Virus record (IMG/VR): IMGVR_UViG_3300042923_000383
Location: 1 to 58,039 of that record
Length of the DNA: 58,039 bases
Strand: one strand, 5' to 3'
Origin: a virus
Made by a program: the position numbers and the translations under genes. Positions 47,501-56,837 of this stretch are shown in pieces. Below the pieces are notes generated by a model. The model searched no databases, had not been told where the DNA came from, and saw nothing but the letters and a program-made list of their open reading frames with translations. Every line of letters begins with the position of its first letter. Position 1 is the stretch's first letter.

Positions 47501-47656
47501 GGCAATAGTCGTACGCGTACAGGAAATACAACATTTAATGTAAATGCTTCTGCTATTGATGGTCGAGGCATGAAGCATGCCTTAAATAATTCAAGTCGCG
47601 ATATGGCAACAGTAATAAATAAAGAATATAGAAATTTTAACCGTCCTAATAAATAG
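44537..47656 (+). CDS. tape measure protein, exon 2
   Basis: Residues 684-1722 of the spliced protein. It begins with KFQWGRAAAMFGSYADF, the conserved end of the TP901 core, then hydrophobic segments (VTAIAGTGFLVLSKTLSFLNAG and LNLIIGALIAAAAGGAVYATAL, split here) that may cross the host membrane at infection, long coiled coils rich in Lys/Gln, and a C-terminal hydrophobic stretch near MMAIMWAISALFGGGG. The ATG at 44534 is the intron end, not a true start. A terminator follows. Confidence 0.93.
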   Translation, partial: KFQWGRAAAMFGSYADFIKSYNLSINSGGMAETQVAAQLDTINRKIEQVKASMEGLLVNTGNSGLATGIKGMLDVINDFLKGLQKIPASAYQIAGVTAIAGTGFLVLSKTLSFLNAGLIGLSTALKTTAVVETEGTVASGVKSAALGVETVATNAATTATGRLGIAATVATGGLNLIIGALIAAAAGGAVYATALGSSDTAAENTIQKNNDLIAAKKQEIEMNQKQVEFIGTLGQSYIKLQQNLKDVGNDESKATQIKKDLGATEDELAKIVGQDGLERITTSDNIQESIKLEQEAHSKKSSSIQGEIKDLINQQVQYTNNQIQLTQDRIDALKSETSAWGLLAQAQQLAMNTYAGFVQGEIDFNNAASNIVGKDNYQALVGKASDNEALQAELDRLAKWKPSSVTEEIDALTQKMTDLKMQANKTELSGYGSGSENRIGGNETTPYEPKGKKGRKEGTGETAYQQAKKAYEEAVAAAKYQSEAVDGKKFTSNDQLYLYSSMLGDVPKTDNKNHQETLDFQKGQYELMTKKQKEQLDLQKAQLETAIAEEKITKRDAFDKEIEMLTTIRDKALLNSTEREQAEQNLYKKIKERNDYEMSIAKKRAEINKQYITDIQALIDKQIEYNEKVGLISKSQAIAYKVQQNESTYSQKSAENEKAIGGMVNPKEGNADDMIAAYRAYINAKTDLDRADTEKQIEELSKDFIKTQEFLAKGEQIQAEYEKKKRDLSQETFEYVNRYEIAALTSYKSGLEQSLNGILNKTMSWAQAMKNIFSSMWKGVASQFSTDFTQKMTKNLTQLVYGKKDTKDNKQGSGAKNNQVAQEKAVQNQLTSVVQQGVTQRASLKTTQNATEIATDQVKNTTEITANATKNAAVTASDQEANANAVKGTQLAMMQMLEMMAIMWAISALFGGGGSSTSESTSSVSLGRSPNSYYQTPTPVSQITVPSFDIGAQQLPEDTLAMVHKNEMILTPDLADNIRSLGSGNSSSGNSRTRTGNTTFNVNASAIDGRGMKHALNNSSRDMATVINKEYRNFNRPNK

Positions 47657-47674
47657 GGCGGTTTTCCCTTTTAA
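47639..47674 (+). terminator. terminator after tape measure gene
   Basis: AACCGTCCTA-ATAAA-TAGGGCGGTT, ten pairs with one G-U, then TTTCCCTTTT. The TAG stop is in the 3' arm. Confidence 0.8.
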
Positions 47675-47685
47675 GGGGGTTAATT

Positions 47686-48285
47686 ATGAGTGATTTAGTT
47701 TTACCAATATTCCGCGGCCTGACATATCCAATAATAAAAACTAATAATTGGAGCACTATTCAGCAAAAAGGAATGACAGGTATTCCAAAGTTTTTACAAC
47801 TTTATACATATCCATTTTATAGTTTGAAATTACAATTTGAATATTTAGAGGATAGTAACGACCAAAACGATGATATACATTCGTTGATGGGATTTTATAA
47901 TCGCGTTGGCGGCTCAGGACAAGACTTCTTATTTGCCGATCCGTTATTCGAAGATAATACGGCAACTAATCAAGTTTTTGGCGTGGGGGATGGGCAAAGT
48001 ACTAGTTTTCGCTTAGCTCGCACTTATGGAGGTTTCACCGAACCTGTTTTTGGCATTACGGCTAAACCAATTATTACGATTGCCGGAGTAGCAACAACTG
48101 ATTTTACTTGGGATACTACTGCATTAATAACTTTCCCTAGCATTGTCACTTCTGGCGCAGAATTAGCATGGTCTGGTCAATGGTATTATCGTTGCCATTT
48201 CAAAAACGATACTAGCGAATTTCAACAAATATTTTATGGCGGTTGGTCACTGGAAGAGTTGGAATTAGAAACGGTGAAGCTATGA
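47686..48285 (+). CDS. distal tail protein, DUF2460 (GTA gp12-like)
   Basis: A 199-residue protein with DUF2460 features: FRGLTYPIIKTNNWSTI, QFEYLED then GFYNRVGGSGQDFLFADP, a later FTWDTTALITF and the CHFKNDTSEFQQIFYGGW end. It forms the junction between tube and tail tip. Similar proteins occur in the Rhodobacter gene transfer agent. It overlaps the next gene (ATGA). Confidence 0.88.
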   Translation: MSDLVLPIFRGLTYPIIKTNNWSTIQQKGMTGIPKFLQLYTYPFYSLKLQFEYLEDSNDQNDDIHSLMGFYNRVGGSGQDFLFADPLFEDNTATNQVFGVGDGQSTSFRLARTYGGFTEPVFGITAKPIITIAGVATTDFTWDTTALITFPSIVTSGAELAWSGQWYYRCHFKNDTSEFQQIFYGGWSLEELELETVKL

Positions 48286-49166
48286 AAACAGCATCTACAG
48301 CTCTTCAAAATTTATTTACAGAATATATGTTGGGTAAGCGGCGTACTTGGTATATTGCAGAATTGTATATGTTTAAATTAAGTAGCGGACAAACGTTATT
48401 ATATACAGGGCATGATACAACATTAAGTATTGGCGGTAATATTTACGAACATTGGCCCATTGATCATGGCGATATAACTGAAGAACGAGGAATAAAGGTT
48501 TCCGATACAACAATTGATATATATTTTAATCCTTTCGATAAAATTACAGGGCTTGGCGTAACTTGGTATCAAGCATTACAAAGTGGTGCTTTCGATGATT
48601 GTACAGTTAGCATTGACCGTTTGTATTCTCCTGACCCTTGGAGTTATATCATGCCTAATATTTCAAGCAACTATGTTTTAAAAGGGCGTTTTGTTGGACG
48701 GATGGATACCGATGAATTACGTTTTACTTCCGCAACATTAACGGTAAAATCGGCACTTGAATTATTAAATACGCAATTGCCTAGAAACTTAATGTCACCG
48801 TCTTGTTTAAACACATTTGGTGATTTTATGTGTGGCATCAATAAGGAAAATCTTGGCGTAACATTTACCGCACAGGCAGGCAGTTCGAAAACTAGTATTG
48901 TTTCTACTTCTACTGGTAGCGGTTATTATACACAAGGAACAATCGTTGGTATTACTGGTGCAAATATAGGCGTTACAAGGACAGTCAAAGTCTTTACTTC
49001 CGGTGTTGCTTCTTTGTTTCATCCTTTTAATCTAGCTGTCAGTGTTGGTGATACTTTTAGGATTTATCCCGGATGTAGTAAAACAATTACAGCATGCCAA
49101 GGATTTAACAACTTAGCTAGATTTAGAGGAATGCCATTTATCCCAGTTCCAGAAACTTTATTATAG
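48282..49166 (+). CDS. tail tip hub protein, DUF2163 / BR0599 (GTA gp13-like)
   Basis: A 294-residue protein from ATG 48282. The N-terminal DUF2163 half shows YIAELYMFKLSSGQ, YTGHDTTLS and KVSDTTIDIYFNP; the C-terminal half has the Cys-containing BR0599 region (LMSPSCLNTFGDFMCGINK, then PGCSKTITACQGFNNLARFRG), with four Cys that may hold an iron-sulphur cluster as reported for the GTA protein. Part of the hub complex with neighbours. Confidence 0.9.
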   Translation: MKTASTALQNLFTEYMLGKRRTWYIAELYMFKLSSGQTLLYTGHDTTLSIGGNIYEHWPIDHGDITEERGIKVSDTTIDIYFNPFDKITGLGVTWYQALQSGAFDDCTVSIDRLYSPDPWSYIMPNISSNYVLKGRFVGRMDTDELRFTSATLTVKSALELLNTQLPRNLMSPSCLNTFGDFMCGINKENLGVTFTAQAGSSKTSIVSTSTGSGYYTQGTIVGITGANIGVTRTVKVFTSGVASLFHPFNLAVSVGDTFRIYPGCSKTITACQGFNNLARFRGMPFIPVPETLL

Positions 49167-49179
49167 GTGGCGATATTAT

Positions 49180-49626
49180 ATGACAGGACAAGAAAAGTTA
49201 GAACGTGAAAATTTAATAAAAGAATTGTTAACGTGGGAAAACACGCAATACCATCCAGAAGCTAGAGTAAAACAGGGTGGTTGCGATTGTGGTACATTAA
49301 TTCTACAGTCATTTGAAAACGTTGGATTAATAGAACATATTGATTTACCTCATTATGCCCAAGATGTGGCATGTCATTGTGCTGTACCTACTTATTTAAT
49401 GAAGATTAAAGAGTATTGTCGAGAAGTAGAAAGCGAACCGATTAAAGGTGATATTATTGTTTATCACTTTAAAGGAGCTAAAGTACCTCACCATGCGGCT
49501 GTGTGTATTGACAATGAGTTTATAATTCACAGTTATACAAGACAAGGTGTGATTCGTTCTAACCGTAGAGGGTACAAACAATATGAAGTTGGAATTTATC
49601 GTTTTAATAAATGGGCTGGTGAGTAA
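49180..49626 (+). CDS. NlpC/P60 tail tip peptidase (GTA gp14-like)
   Basis: A 148-residue NlpC/P60 enzyme. The catalytic Cys is in QGGCDCGT (about residue 32), the His in PHHAAVCID (about 106). It would cut peptidoglycan crosslinks during DNA entry. GGTGGCGATATT precedes the ATG. Its stop abuts the hub gene. Confidence 0.92.
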   Translation: MTGQEKLERENLIKELLTWENTQYHPEARVKQGGCDCGTLILQSFENVGLIEHIDLPHYAQDVACHCAVPTYLMKIKEYCREVESEPIKGDIIVYHFKGAKVPHHAAVCIDNEFIIHSYTRQGVIRSNRRGYKQYEVGIYRFNKWAGE

Positions 49627-52600
49627 ATGGGTAGTTTATTTGGCGGTAGTAGTAGTGTAAGTACAACTGCATCTAGGGTGTCAACATTTAATGTAACTGA
49701 ATCTTCGTATGGAAAGCCAATTAGCCTTTTGTTTGGAACTAACCGTGTTTCTGGCGGAATGCTTGATTGGTCTGATTTTGTCGCAATTGCTCATACTACA
49801 ACCACTGAATCTGGCGGCAAGGGTGGTGGTGGCGTAACATCATCAAATACAACCTATACTTACACTGTAGCCGTAGATATTTGTTTAGGTGAAGGGCAAT
49901 GTACTAACGTAGGTAAGATATGGAAAAGCAAAAGTGTAACAACTTTGGGAGCAGAAGGGCTGACATTTTTCAATGGTTCAGTAGGTCAATCTCCTTGGGG
50001 GTACATGGTATCCAAACATCCAGAAAAAGCACTAGGGTATTCTGGAATATCTTACGTTGCTGGCGTAGTAGACCTAGGCGATAGTGCTAGTTTAGCTAAT
50101 TATAATTTTGAAGTATATGGATTATGCCAAGATCAATATGGTACACCATCCAATGAATTGACTTATCAATATGCATACCAACAAGAAATTGAAGTAAGCA
50201 ACTTTGTTGCTAATATCGCCGTATATGAGTATTCATATCCTAATAGTTATATAGAACTTGACAGCCGATATTATACTATTACACAAAAAAAAGATAGTTA
50301 TGGTAATAATATTGAAAATGTTTATATTTATAAGTTTAATTTTGACGATAGGGACGATGGGTACGATAGAGAAGATCCATTAGCTATAAAAATCAGTTAT
50401 AAAGCCGTTTCTAACTCTGTTCAATATACTCCAAGAGATGCAAATCCACGAGATGTAATCTACGAATTAGTAGCTAACCAAGTATTTGGTTGTCAGTTTC
50501 CTACTGACTATATTCCTGATTGGTCAGACTATAGTAATTATTGTAAAAATAATTCGCTCCTATTGTCACCTTCCATCACTTCACAAACACAAGCTAGTGA
50601 TATTATCACTGCAGCTTTAGAAGCTACAAATTCCGATGCTGTATGGTCGCAAGGAAAGCTTAAACTCATACCTTATTACGACAGCTTAAATCCAATATAT
50701 GACATAATAGACGATAATATTATAGGACAAGAAGACAATACTATTGTTATTACTCGTAGCCGACAAGCAGATGCTTACAATATTCAACCACTTGAATTTT
50801 CGGATAGAAACAACGATTATAATACCGATACTGTCTATGCAACCGATCAAGGACATATTGACCAATATGGTATAAGACAAGCTAGCACGAGCTCACATAA
50901 AGAAATTACTTCTAAGGCAGTAGCACAAGCAGTAGCACAAAACATTTTACAAAAACAGCTTTATGTTCGTAATCAATATGTGCAAAAATTAGGGCAAGAG
51001 TTTGTATTGCTTGACCCTATGGATGCAGTAACAACAGCTTGTAAACTTGCAGGACTTGACGAAACCGCAGTAAGAGTTGTTTCCATTAAAGAATCAAAAG
51101 AAGATTACACTTTAGAAATTACTTTCGAAGATAATCCTAGCGGTACTCATTCAGCTCCAACTTATGCTACCCAAGACGCAACAAGAGCAAATGTTGATTA
51201 TAACGCCGACCCGGGCAATGCAAACGACCCTATTATTTTCGAGCCACCTGCACAAATTGCCAATACAATGACTTTGTGCTTGGCTACCGCTGGAGGTTTT
51301 ATTTGGGGTGGATGTAGCGTTTGGGCATCTTATGACGACAAAACTTATAAAAGAATTGGGCGAGTAACAGCACCGTCACGTCATGGGGTATTAACCAAAG
51401 CGATTAATCAAGGATATTCTAATGATATAGTCAATACTTTGAGTGTGAATTTATCCATTTCTCGTGGCGAATTACTTACATCGTCAGAAGCTGATGCCGA
51501 AAGTAATAATACTCTTTGTTGGGTTGATGGTGAAATTATAGGTTATCAAAATGCTACATTAACCGCAACTAATCAATATGATTTAAGTAAGTTGACACGT
51601 GGCGTTTACGGTTCAGATATCGAATCACATTTGGCAGGTTCAAGGTTTGTTCGACTTGACGATGCTATATTTAGATATACTTACAAAACAGAGGACATAG
51701 GGAAAAAGCTTTATATAAAACTAACTAGTTTCAATGTGTTTAATTCGGCTGAACAGTTACTTTCAGACGTTGAACCTTACACATATACGATAGAAGGTAC
51801 TGACGCAATAGATGCGCCTAGTTTTACGGTAACACAAGATGGCGAAAATCTTATTGCTAAACTTGATTCTAGTATCAGTAACCAATACTATACTTACGAA
51901 TTAAGAATCGGTAACACTTGGGGAACTTCTTCGCTCGTTGGAAGGTTCACATCAAATTCATATACGTTTGCAGCTCCATCCGAAGGGACGCTTACTTTTT
52001 GGCTGAAAGCAATAGATGGTAAAAATAACTATTCAAAAACGGCAGGTAGAGCAATTGTAAATGTAGTTAATTTGCCAGTAAAAAACATTATCTACGAACG
52101 CACCGAAGATATGAGTACATGGGTAACACAGGGGATGTACTTGAATTTAGATAATACGTACTGTTTAAATACAACGGATATTCTTGGCGATTATGACATA
52201 TTTGCTGATATATTTGAACATCCTTTTTATTTTGTTGCTGGTGCATCAATAACATTCCCAACTATTGATTTAGGTGAAAATATTATTGATGATAGTTGCT
52301 ACTATATATCGCATGATGGAACATTGAAACTTTTAAGCACTGATACGCTTGGAGATTATGAACTATTCGCTGATATATTTAGCGGTAAACCATATGAATA
52401 TATGACACCATCTTATGCTAAAGACACTTTTGTTGGCGTAAATGTAGATTATACATACACTGGAAATGCTTATATTGATATTGAATATAGAGTGTCTCTT
52501 GATGGGGTTGCTTGGAGTGATTGGATATCTATAAGCAATAAACAATTCTCTGGAAGGTATGTGCAAATTAAATTGTTGCCAACTAGCTCAGATGGAATGG

Positions 52601-52881
52601 GACAGGTATTTATTACAGGCGCAAGTGTGGGTATTGATGTTCCAGATATTGAAGAAGTTATTGAAAATAAAACTATTGCTGCTGAAATTACTCGATTTAC
52701 TTACGTTAAGAAATTTACAGAAGTACGCTCAATTGCACCATATACGCAAGATATATCTGGTGTTCAAGCAACTTGTTATATTGTCAATCAAACCAATGAG
52801 TATTTCGATATGTGTATATTAGATGCAAACGGTGCAATGATCACAGGTAAATTACAGAAAGCAATAATTAGGGGGTATTAA
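49627..52881 (+). CDS. tail hub / baseplate protein (GTA gp15-like, Phage-tail_3)
   Basis: A 1084-residue protein. Opening FNVTESSYGKPISLLFGTNRVSGGM with a Gly-rich loop is typical of gp15-like hubs, followed by the Phage-tail_3 region (FGCQFPTDYIPDWSDYSNYC..., about 285-460) and fibronectin-like beta domains in the C-terminal half, with an internal near-repeat of ...GDYDIFADIF and ...GDYELFADIF (about residues 855 and 915). It closes the tail and docks fibres. Confidence 0.9.
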   Translation: MGSLFGGSSSVSTTASRVSTFNVTESSYGKPISLLFGTNRVSGGMLDWSDFVAIAHTTTTESGGKGGGGVTSSNTTYTYTVAVDICLGEGQCTNVGKIWKSKSVTTLGAEGLTFFNGSVGQSPWGYMVSKHPEKALGYSGISYVAGVVDLGDSASLANYNFEVYGLCQDQYGTPSNELTYQYAYQQEIEVSNFVANIAVYEYSYPNSYIELDSRYYTITQKKDSYGNNIENVYIYKFNFDDRDDGYDREDPLAIKISYKAVSNSVQYTPRDANPRDVIYELVANQVFGCQFPTDYIPDWSDYSNYCKNNSLLLSPSITSQTQASDIITAALEATNSDAVWSQGKLKLIPYYDSLNPIYDIIDDNIIGQEDNTIVITRSRQADAYNIQPLEFSDRNNDYNTDTVYATDQGHIDQYGIRQASTSSHKEITSKAVAQAVAQNILQKQLYVRNQYVQKLGQEFVLLDPMDAVTTACKLAGLDETAVRVVSIKESKEDYTLEITFEDNPSGTHSAPTYATQDATRANVDYNADPGNANDPIIFEPPAQIANTMTLCLATAGGFIWGGCSVWASYDDKTYKRIGRVTAPSRHGVLTKAINQGYSNDIVNTLSVNLSISRGELLTSSEADAESNNTLCWVDGEIIGYQNATLTATNQYDLSKLTRGVYGSDIESHLAGSRFVRLDDAIFRYTYKTEDIGKKLYIKLTSFNVFNSAEQLLSDVEPYTYTIEGTDAIDAPSFTVTQDGENLIAKLDSSISNQYYTYELRIGNTWGTSSLVGRFTSNSYTFAAPSEGTLTFWLKAIDGKNNYSKTAGRAIVNVVNLPVKNIIYERTEDMSTWVTQGMYLNLDNTYCLNTTDILGDYDIFADIFEHPFYFVAGASITFPTIDLGENIIDDSCYYISHDGTLKLLSTDTLGDYELFADIFSGKPYEYMTPSYAKDTFVGVNVDYTYTGNAYIDIEYRVSLDGVAWSDWISISNKQFSGRYVQIKLLPTSSDGMGQVFITGASVGIDVPDIEEVIENKTIAAEITRFTYVKKFTEVRSIAPYTQDISGVQATCYIVNQTNEYFDMCILDANGAMITGKLQKAIIRGY

Positions 52882-52884
52882 AGA

Positions 52885-55101
52885 ATGGCAATTACACCAC
52901 TTACAGACGGAACAAAAAGAAATGTTGCAATTGAAAATTTAAACGCACATAACCATACCGAAGGACTTGGGGCGCAAATACCAACGGCAGGGATAGAAGA
53001 TAGTGCAGTAGTAGAAACAAAACTAGCTGTTTTATCGGTGTCAACAGGGAAAATACAAGATAATGCAGTAACATTGCCTAAACTGTCAGCAAGTTTGCAA
53101 GAAACAATTACGGCTGGCGGTAATGGGGTTAGATTAGGCATTGGTGATTTTATATCTAGTGGCTTAGATGTTGATTCAATTTCCGGTCTTAATATGACGG
53201 TTAATAGTGGTTATGCAAGAATTAACGAAACAACATACCAATTAGCTAGTAATTCTACGATAACATTGCCAGCGAGAAGCACATCATTAGTATGCTTAAA
53301 TGCAGGCACAACACCAACAGTAACATCAACACTAGCGACAATACCAACATCATATATTGACAATAATACAGTAGCTTTTTGGGTGTTTAATCAAACTACT
53401 AGTGGCGCAGTTATTCCTAATAGTGCGGTAGGAATATCAAGTATAGCAGTGGCAAACGACTTAACGCCAAATGGTGGTATTTCTAGTGTTGATGGATGGA
53501 CTGATTACGCATTAAAGCCAGATGGTAGCACGGGATACTTTGTAAGTAACAATTATACAAATATTCCAATAGGTGCTTCAACACGTCAAATTGATATTGC
53601 TTTTCTTGCGGTTACAAACAGTACCACACAAACTCTTTGTAGCATGGGCGGTACTACTTCAACTTATACTACAGTTAGAATAAATCCCAGTAATAACATT
53701 GAAATAATTGTAAACTCAACTTTATGTGATACTAAATATACGGTAACTACTGGTAGTTTTTATTTAATATCTATGTTATATAATGGTACAACACTTTATG
53801 TATATGTAAACGGAATGCTAGTGTATTCATTGGCTATCACTTGGGCTTCAACAGCATCAAATGTTTACATACATAGAGCATCAATAGGAACAACATATTT
53901 TTCCGCAAGTACAATAGATTATGTAGAAATTCGCAATGCTATTCGGACAGCTCAACAAATTGCACAAATATCAAACAAACTTATGTTACCTTGTTTTTAC
54001 AATAAAAATAGTGCAGTAGCCCCAACAGTTCCTAGTACATTTGCTTCGACTTATCATGAATATTTATTTAGTGAGTCAAGTGGTACAAGCGTTGCGGATA
54101 GCAATACGACAAGCCCACTCAATGGCGCAGCTACAGGATCAACGATTGTTGACTCTGAAATAGGTTTGACAAAATCGAGGAAATTTGCAGGAGCAGGAAA
54201 TATTTCTGTCGGTAATTTTGCTTGTGCTTCAGTATTTAGTTATATTGGAGTAGTTAATATCCCCTCATATGGTACAGCCCAATGCTTGTGGAGTAATCGC
54301 CCTAGTGCTAGTGGAGCAGGAAACATGTTATGGGTGAATACTAGTGGATATTTATGTTTATATAATGCTAGTACAAATTATGTATTAACAAGTACCCCTA
54401 TAACTACAGGAACACCAACTTTTGTAGCTGTAGCAATCAATGGGACTACTGCAAAGGTGTATATAGGTTCACCGCAATCTCCAACAGTTAGTACAATTAC
54501 AACACTAAATACTACAAGTAATACAGCTTATTTAGGATATGATGCTCCTGGAAATTATTTTACTGGGATACTTGAATACGCTATGTTTGGCAACTTTGAA
54601 CTAACACAAGCAGAAGTAGCACGATATTACACTGCGCTCATGGCAACAGGACGTAGATCAATTATTGATGATGTGCTACCAACTAATTCCGTTGCACTAG
54701 CTTTCGCAAGAACAAATAGCAGTGAAATTATTGAGTATAACGATGCTGATTACTGGACAGGTAGACGCGAAAAAGCTGTAGGCGGTAATCGTGAGAAGTT
54801 TTTAGGATGGCAGTCGTTTAGTGGAGCAGTAACTTTAGATTGGGAAAGTGTAAATCCATTCAAGGGAACTAGAAACATTAATTTTGATAGTTATTGGTCA
54901 CAGGATGCTATAGGTACAAATAAAGGAAAAACAATAGAGTTCTTTAATAATGGCACAACTAGCTATGGATGTTTACAGGACCCTAGCCCGAACACCGTTT
55001 TGCGATTAAACGTAATGCCTGGGGGCGCTGGTCGTATGTATGGTGCATATCAAACATCTGGTTACATTGGATGTTATGCAGAAGTCTTGGAGGATGATTA
55101 A
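52885..55101 (+). CDS. tail fibre with LamG-like receptor-binding domains
   Basis: A 738-residue protein. The N-terminus (residues 1-110) binds the hub and carries a short helix repeat (GIEDSAVVETKLAVLS and GKIQDNAVTLPKLSA). Two concanavalin A/LamG-like domains follow: about 200-360 (SDTKYTVTTGSFYLISMLYNG, VYVNGMLVYS) and about 390-590 (GTPTFVAVAINGTTAKVYIG). Such domains bind sugars. The C-terminus may fold as a receptor tip with GGNREKFLGWQSF. AAGAATGG context and a stop overlap place it directly after the hub. Confidence 0.88.
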   Translation: MAITPLTDGTKRNVAIENLNAHNHTEGLGAQIPTAGIEDSAVVETKLAVLSVSTGKIQDNAVTLPKLSASLQETITAGGNGVRLGIGDFISSGLDVDSISGLNMTVNSGYARINETTYQLASNSTITLPARSTSLVCLNAGTTPTVTSTLATIPTSYIDNNTVAFWVFNQTTSGAVIPNSAVGISSIAVANDLTPNGGISSVDGWTDYALKPDGSTGYFVSNNYTNIPIGASTRQIDIAFLAVTNSTTQTLCSMGGTTSTYTTVRINPSNNIEIIVNSTLCDTKYTVTTGSFYLISMLYNGTTLYVYVNGMLVYSLAITWASTASNVYIHRASIGTTYFSASTIDYVEIRNAIRTAQQIAQISNKLMLPCFYNKNSAVAPTVPSTFASTYHEYLFSESSGTSVADSNTTSPLNGAATGSTIVDSEIGLTKSRKFAGAGNISVGNFACASVFSYIGVVNIPSYGTAQCLWSNRPSASGAGNMLWVNTSGYLCLYNASTNYVLTSTPITTGTPTFVAVAINGTTAKVYIGSPQSPTVSTITTLNTTSNTAYLGYDAPGNYFTGILEYAMFGNFELTQAEVARYYTALMATGRRSIIDDVLPTNSVALAFARTNSSEIIEYNDADYWTGRREKAVGGNREKFLGWQSFSGAVTLDWESVNPFKGTRNINFDSYWSQDAIGTNKGKTIEFFNNGTTSYGCLQDPSPNTVLRLNVMPGGAGRMYGAYQTSGYIGCYAEVLEDD

Positions 55102-55470
55102 ATGAGTCAATATTACAATACAAACACAAATACATTGCAAACTATGCCACCTTGGGGAAATGGTTGGGTAAATAATGATACTAAACAAACCTACTACGAT
55201 AATGGTTGGGAATTAAAAGATAATTATTTTACGCCACCACAACCGCCAGACAATACATATACTTGGGATGCAACAACAAAAGCTTATGTACTAGACAAAC
55301 ATTTAGCTAGGATAGCCCTTGATACTGAATACGATGCTTATAACGTTCAAAATATGAAAGCATATATGGGAGCGTTAAAACGTGGAGATACAGCTATGGC
55401 TGCTACAATATTAGCCGAAGGGTCAGCTTTAAATACAGAATATTATACAAAGAAAGAGGCGTTAGTATGA
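55102..55470 (+). CDS. tail fibre accessory / chaperone-like protein
   Basis: A 122-residue protein (MSQYYNTNTNTLQ start) with a Trp/Pro-rich N-terminal half and a helical C-terminus. Proteins of this size and layout after fibre genes are often fibre chaperones (tfa-like). It abuts the fibre stop. Confidence 0.65.
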   Translation: MSQYYNTNTNTLQTMPPWGNGWVNNDTKQTYYDNGWELKDNYFTPPQPPDNTYTWDATTKAYVLDKHLARIALDTEYDAYNVQNMKAYMGALKRGDTAMAATILAEGSALNTEYYTKKEALV

Positions 55471-55598
55471 GTGATGCTGTTTCATATACTCCAAGATGTG
55501 ATTTTTGTGGATATCCAAAAGATGCAAACGGAATATGCACAAACCCTACTTGCGGTAAAAGTATAGTTTCGGAAGATACTACAAAAACGGAGGGTTAA
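55467..55598 (+). CDS. small zinc-ribbon protein in lysis region
   Basis: A 43-residue ORF overlapping the upstream stop, with CDFCGYP and CTNPTCG (CxxC...CxxxxC). Function unknown. Confidence 0.55.
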   Translation: MSDAVSYTPRCDFCGYPKDANGICTNPTCGKSIVSEDTTKTEG

Positions 55599-55599
55599 T

Positions 55600-55851
55600 A
55601 TGTACGTATCAAGAACAATCGTATATCTTGCAATACTAATTATCTCAATAGCATTATCGTATCGGATTATCAAACCAGTGGTTAAAAGTTATGTACCTAT
55701 AGTTATCAATGTGCTTTTTGGTGACATATCAACTGAAATTTATCCAGCGTTAACTAAAGCAGGGATAACAATGAGTGAGTCGCAAAAGAGAGTTTTTGAA
55801 GATGAATTAAAACATAATCACAACGCACTTGGCTTTAAAAGGAAGGAATGA
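55600..55851 (+). CDS. small membrane protein before holin
   Basis: An 83-residue protein with one N-terminal membrane helix (TIVYLAILIISIALSYRII) and a soluble charged C-terminus. GGAGGGTTAAT precedes it; the stop overlaps the next ATG. It could be a holin partner or a spanin-like component. Confidence 0.6.
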   Translation: MYVSRTIVYLAILIISIALSYRIIKPVVKSYVPIVINVLFGDISTEIYPALTKAGITMSESQKRVFEDELKHNHNALGFKRKE

Positions 55852-56249
55852 ATTATGTGACATATGAAAATGCATTACCACTAATTGATAAAGCGATAAG
55901 TACGCCAATCACAATTTTAATTTGCCTTTCATTTATTGGATTGGCTATTTATTTTGCAAAAAAATTACCACCTATATTATCAACACAAAACGTACTTATT
56001 GCGAACAATACAAAAGCTACAGAATCAATGAGTAAATCAGTAGATATGTTAGGTAATGTCCTGCAAAATATGGTAACTAATTATGCTGTGCATGATGAAG
56101 GTCAAAAAGCATTACGAAACGATGTAAATGCAATTCAATCTAATGTATCTGATTTAATTGAGAACTCAGTAACTAAAAATGAATTGCTTAATCTACAAAA
56201 TAATATGCAGAATCGTTTTGATACCGTGATTACCAATATGCGAAGGTAG
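55848..56249 (+). CDS. holin-like membrane protein with coiled coil
   Basis: A 133-residue protein: one membrane helix (about 20-36, ITILICLSFIGLAIYFA) followed by a long coiled coil (KATESMSKSVDMLGNVLQNM and later KNELLNLQNNMQNRF). This matches the XhlA/BhlA-like holin pattern, upstream of the amidase. Its stop lies inside a 14-pair terminator. Confidence 0.7.
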   Translation: MNYVTYENALPLIDKAISTPITILICLSFIGLAIYFAKKLPPILSTQNVLIANNTKATESMSKSVDMLGNVLQNMVTNYAVHDEGQKALRNDVNAIQSNVSDLIENSVTKNELLNLQNNMQNRFDTVITNMRR

Positions 56250-56265
56250 TCGCGGTATTTTAATT
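56221..56265 (+). terminator. strong terminator overlapping holin-like stop
   Basis: ATACCGTGATTACC with GGTAGTCGCGGTAT, 14 pairs including two G-U, 10-base loop, then TTTAATTT. Confidence 0.8.
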
Positions 56266-56288
56266 TAAGAAAATGGAGGAAAATATAG

Positions 56289-56822
56289 ATGTTAATTGTA
56301 ATTAATCCCGGTCATTGCCCCGGTGAAGATTCTGGCGCAGTTAACCAAAATACAGGCTTACAAGAAGCTGACGTTGTTCTAAATATCGGCAATTTGCTTG
56401 CTGGATATCTTGAAAATGTTGACTATGAAACAAAGATCGTACAACTAAATGATTTAAATGAAATCTGTGACGTGGCTAATGGCTGTGGAGCAGATTTATT
56501 TATTTCCCTACATTGTAATGGTGCAGAATCAACACAAGCTAACGGCACAGAAACTTGGTACTATGACCAATCAGAAGAAGGGGAAAGCCTAGCGTATTGT
56601 ATTCAAGAACAAATCATCAATTCATTAGGCACAACTGATAGAGGTATTAAATCAGCAGTACCACACAAAAATGGTTTGTATGTTTTGACTAATACGAATA
56701 TGACAGGCGTTTTAGTCGAAACTGCATTTATTACAAATGATTCTGATGAACAATTGCTCGCTGACCGTCAAGATGATTTTGCCAGAGCTATTGCAAGAGG
56801 AATTACCGATTATATCAAATGA
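56289..56822 (+). CDS. N-acetylmuramoyl-L-alanine amidase (endolysin)
   Basis: A 177-residue Amidase_3 enzyme, all catalytic domain: VINPGHCPGEDSG (zinc His), VVLNIGNLLAGYL with the Glu just before (LQEADV), SLHCNGAE (second His), and VLVETAFITND (catalytic Glu). It cleaves the amide between MurNAc and L-Ala. No cell-wall-binding domain, as in phages of thin-walled diderm hosts. GGAGGAAAATATAG precedes it. Confidence 0.95.
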   Translation: MLIVINPGHCPGEDSGAVNQNTGLQEADVVLNIGNLLAGYLENVDYETKIVQLNDLNEICDVANGCGADLFISLHCNGAESTQANGTETWYYDQSEEGESLAYCIQEQIINSLGTTDRGIKSAVPHKNGLYVLTNTNMTGVLVETAFITNDSDEQLLADRQDDFARAIARGITDYIK

Positions 56823-56837
56823 AAGGCAGGTGATTAG

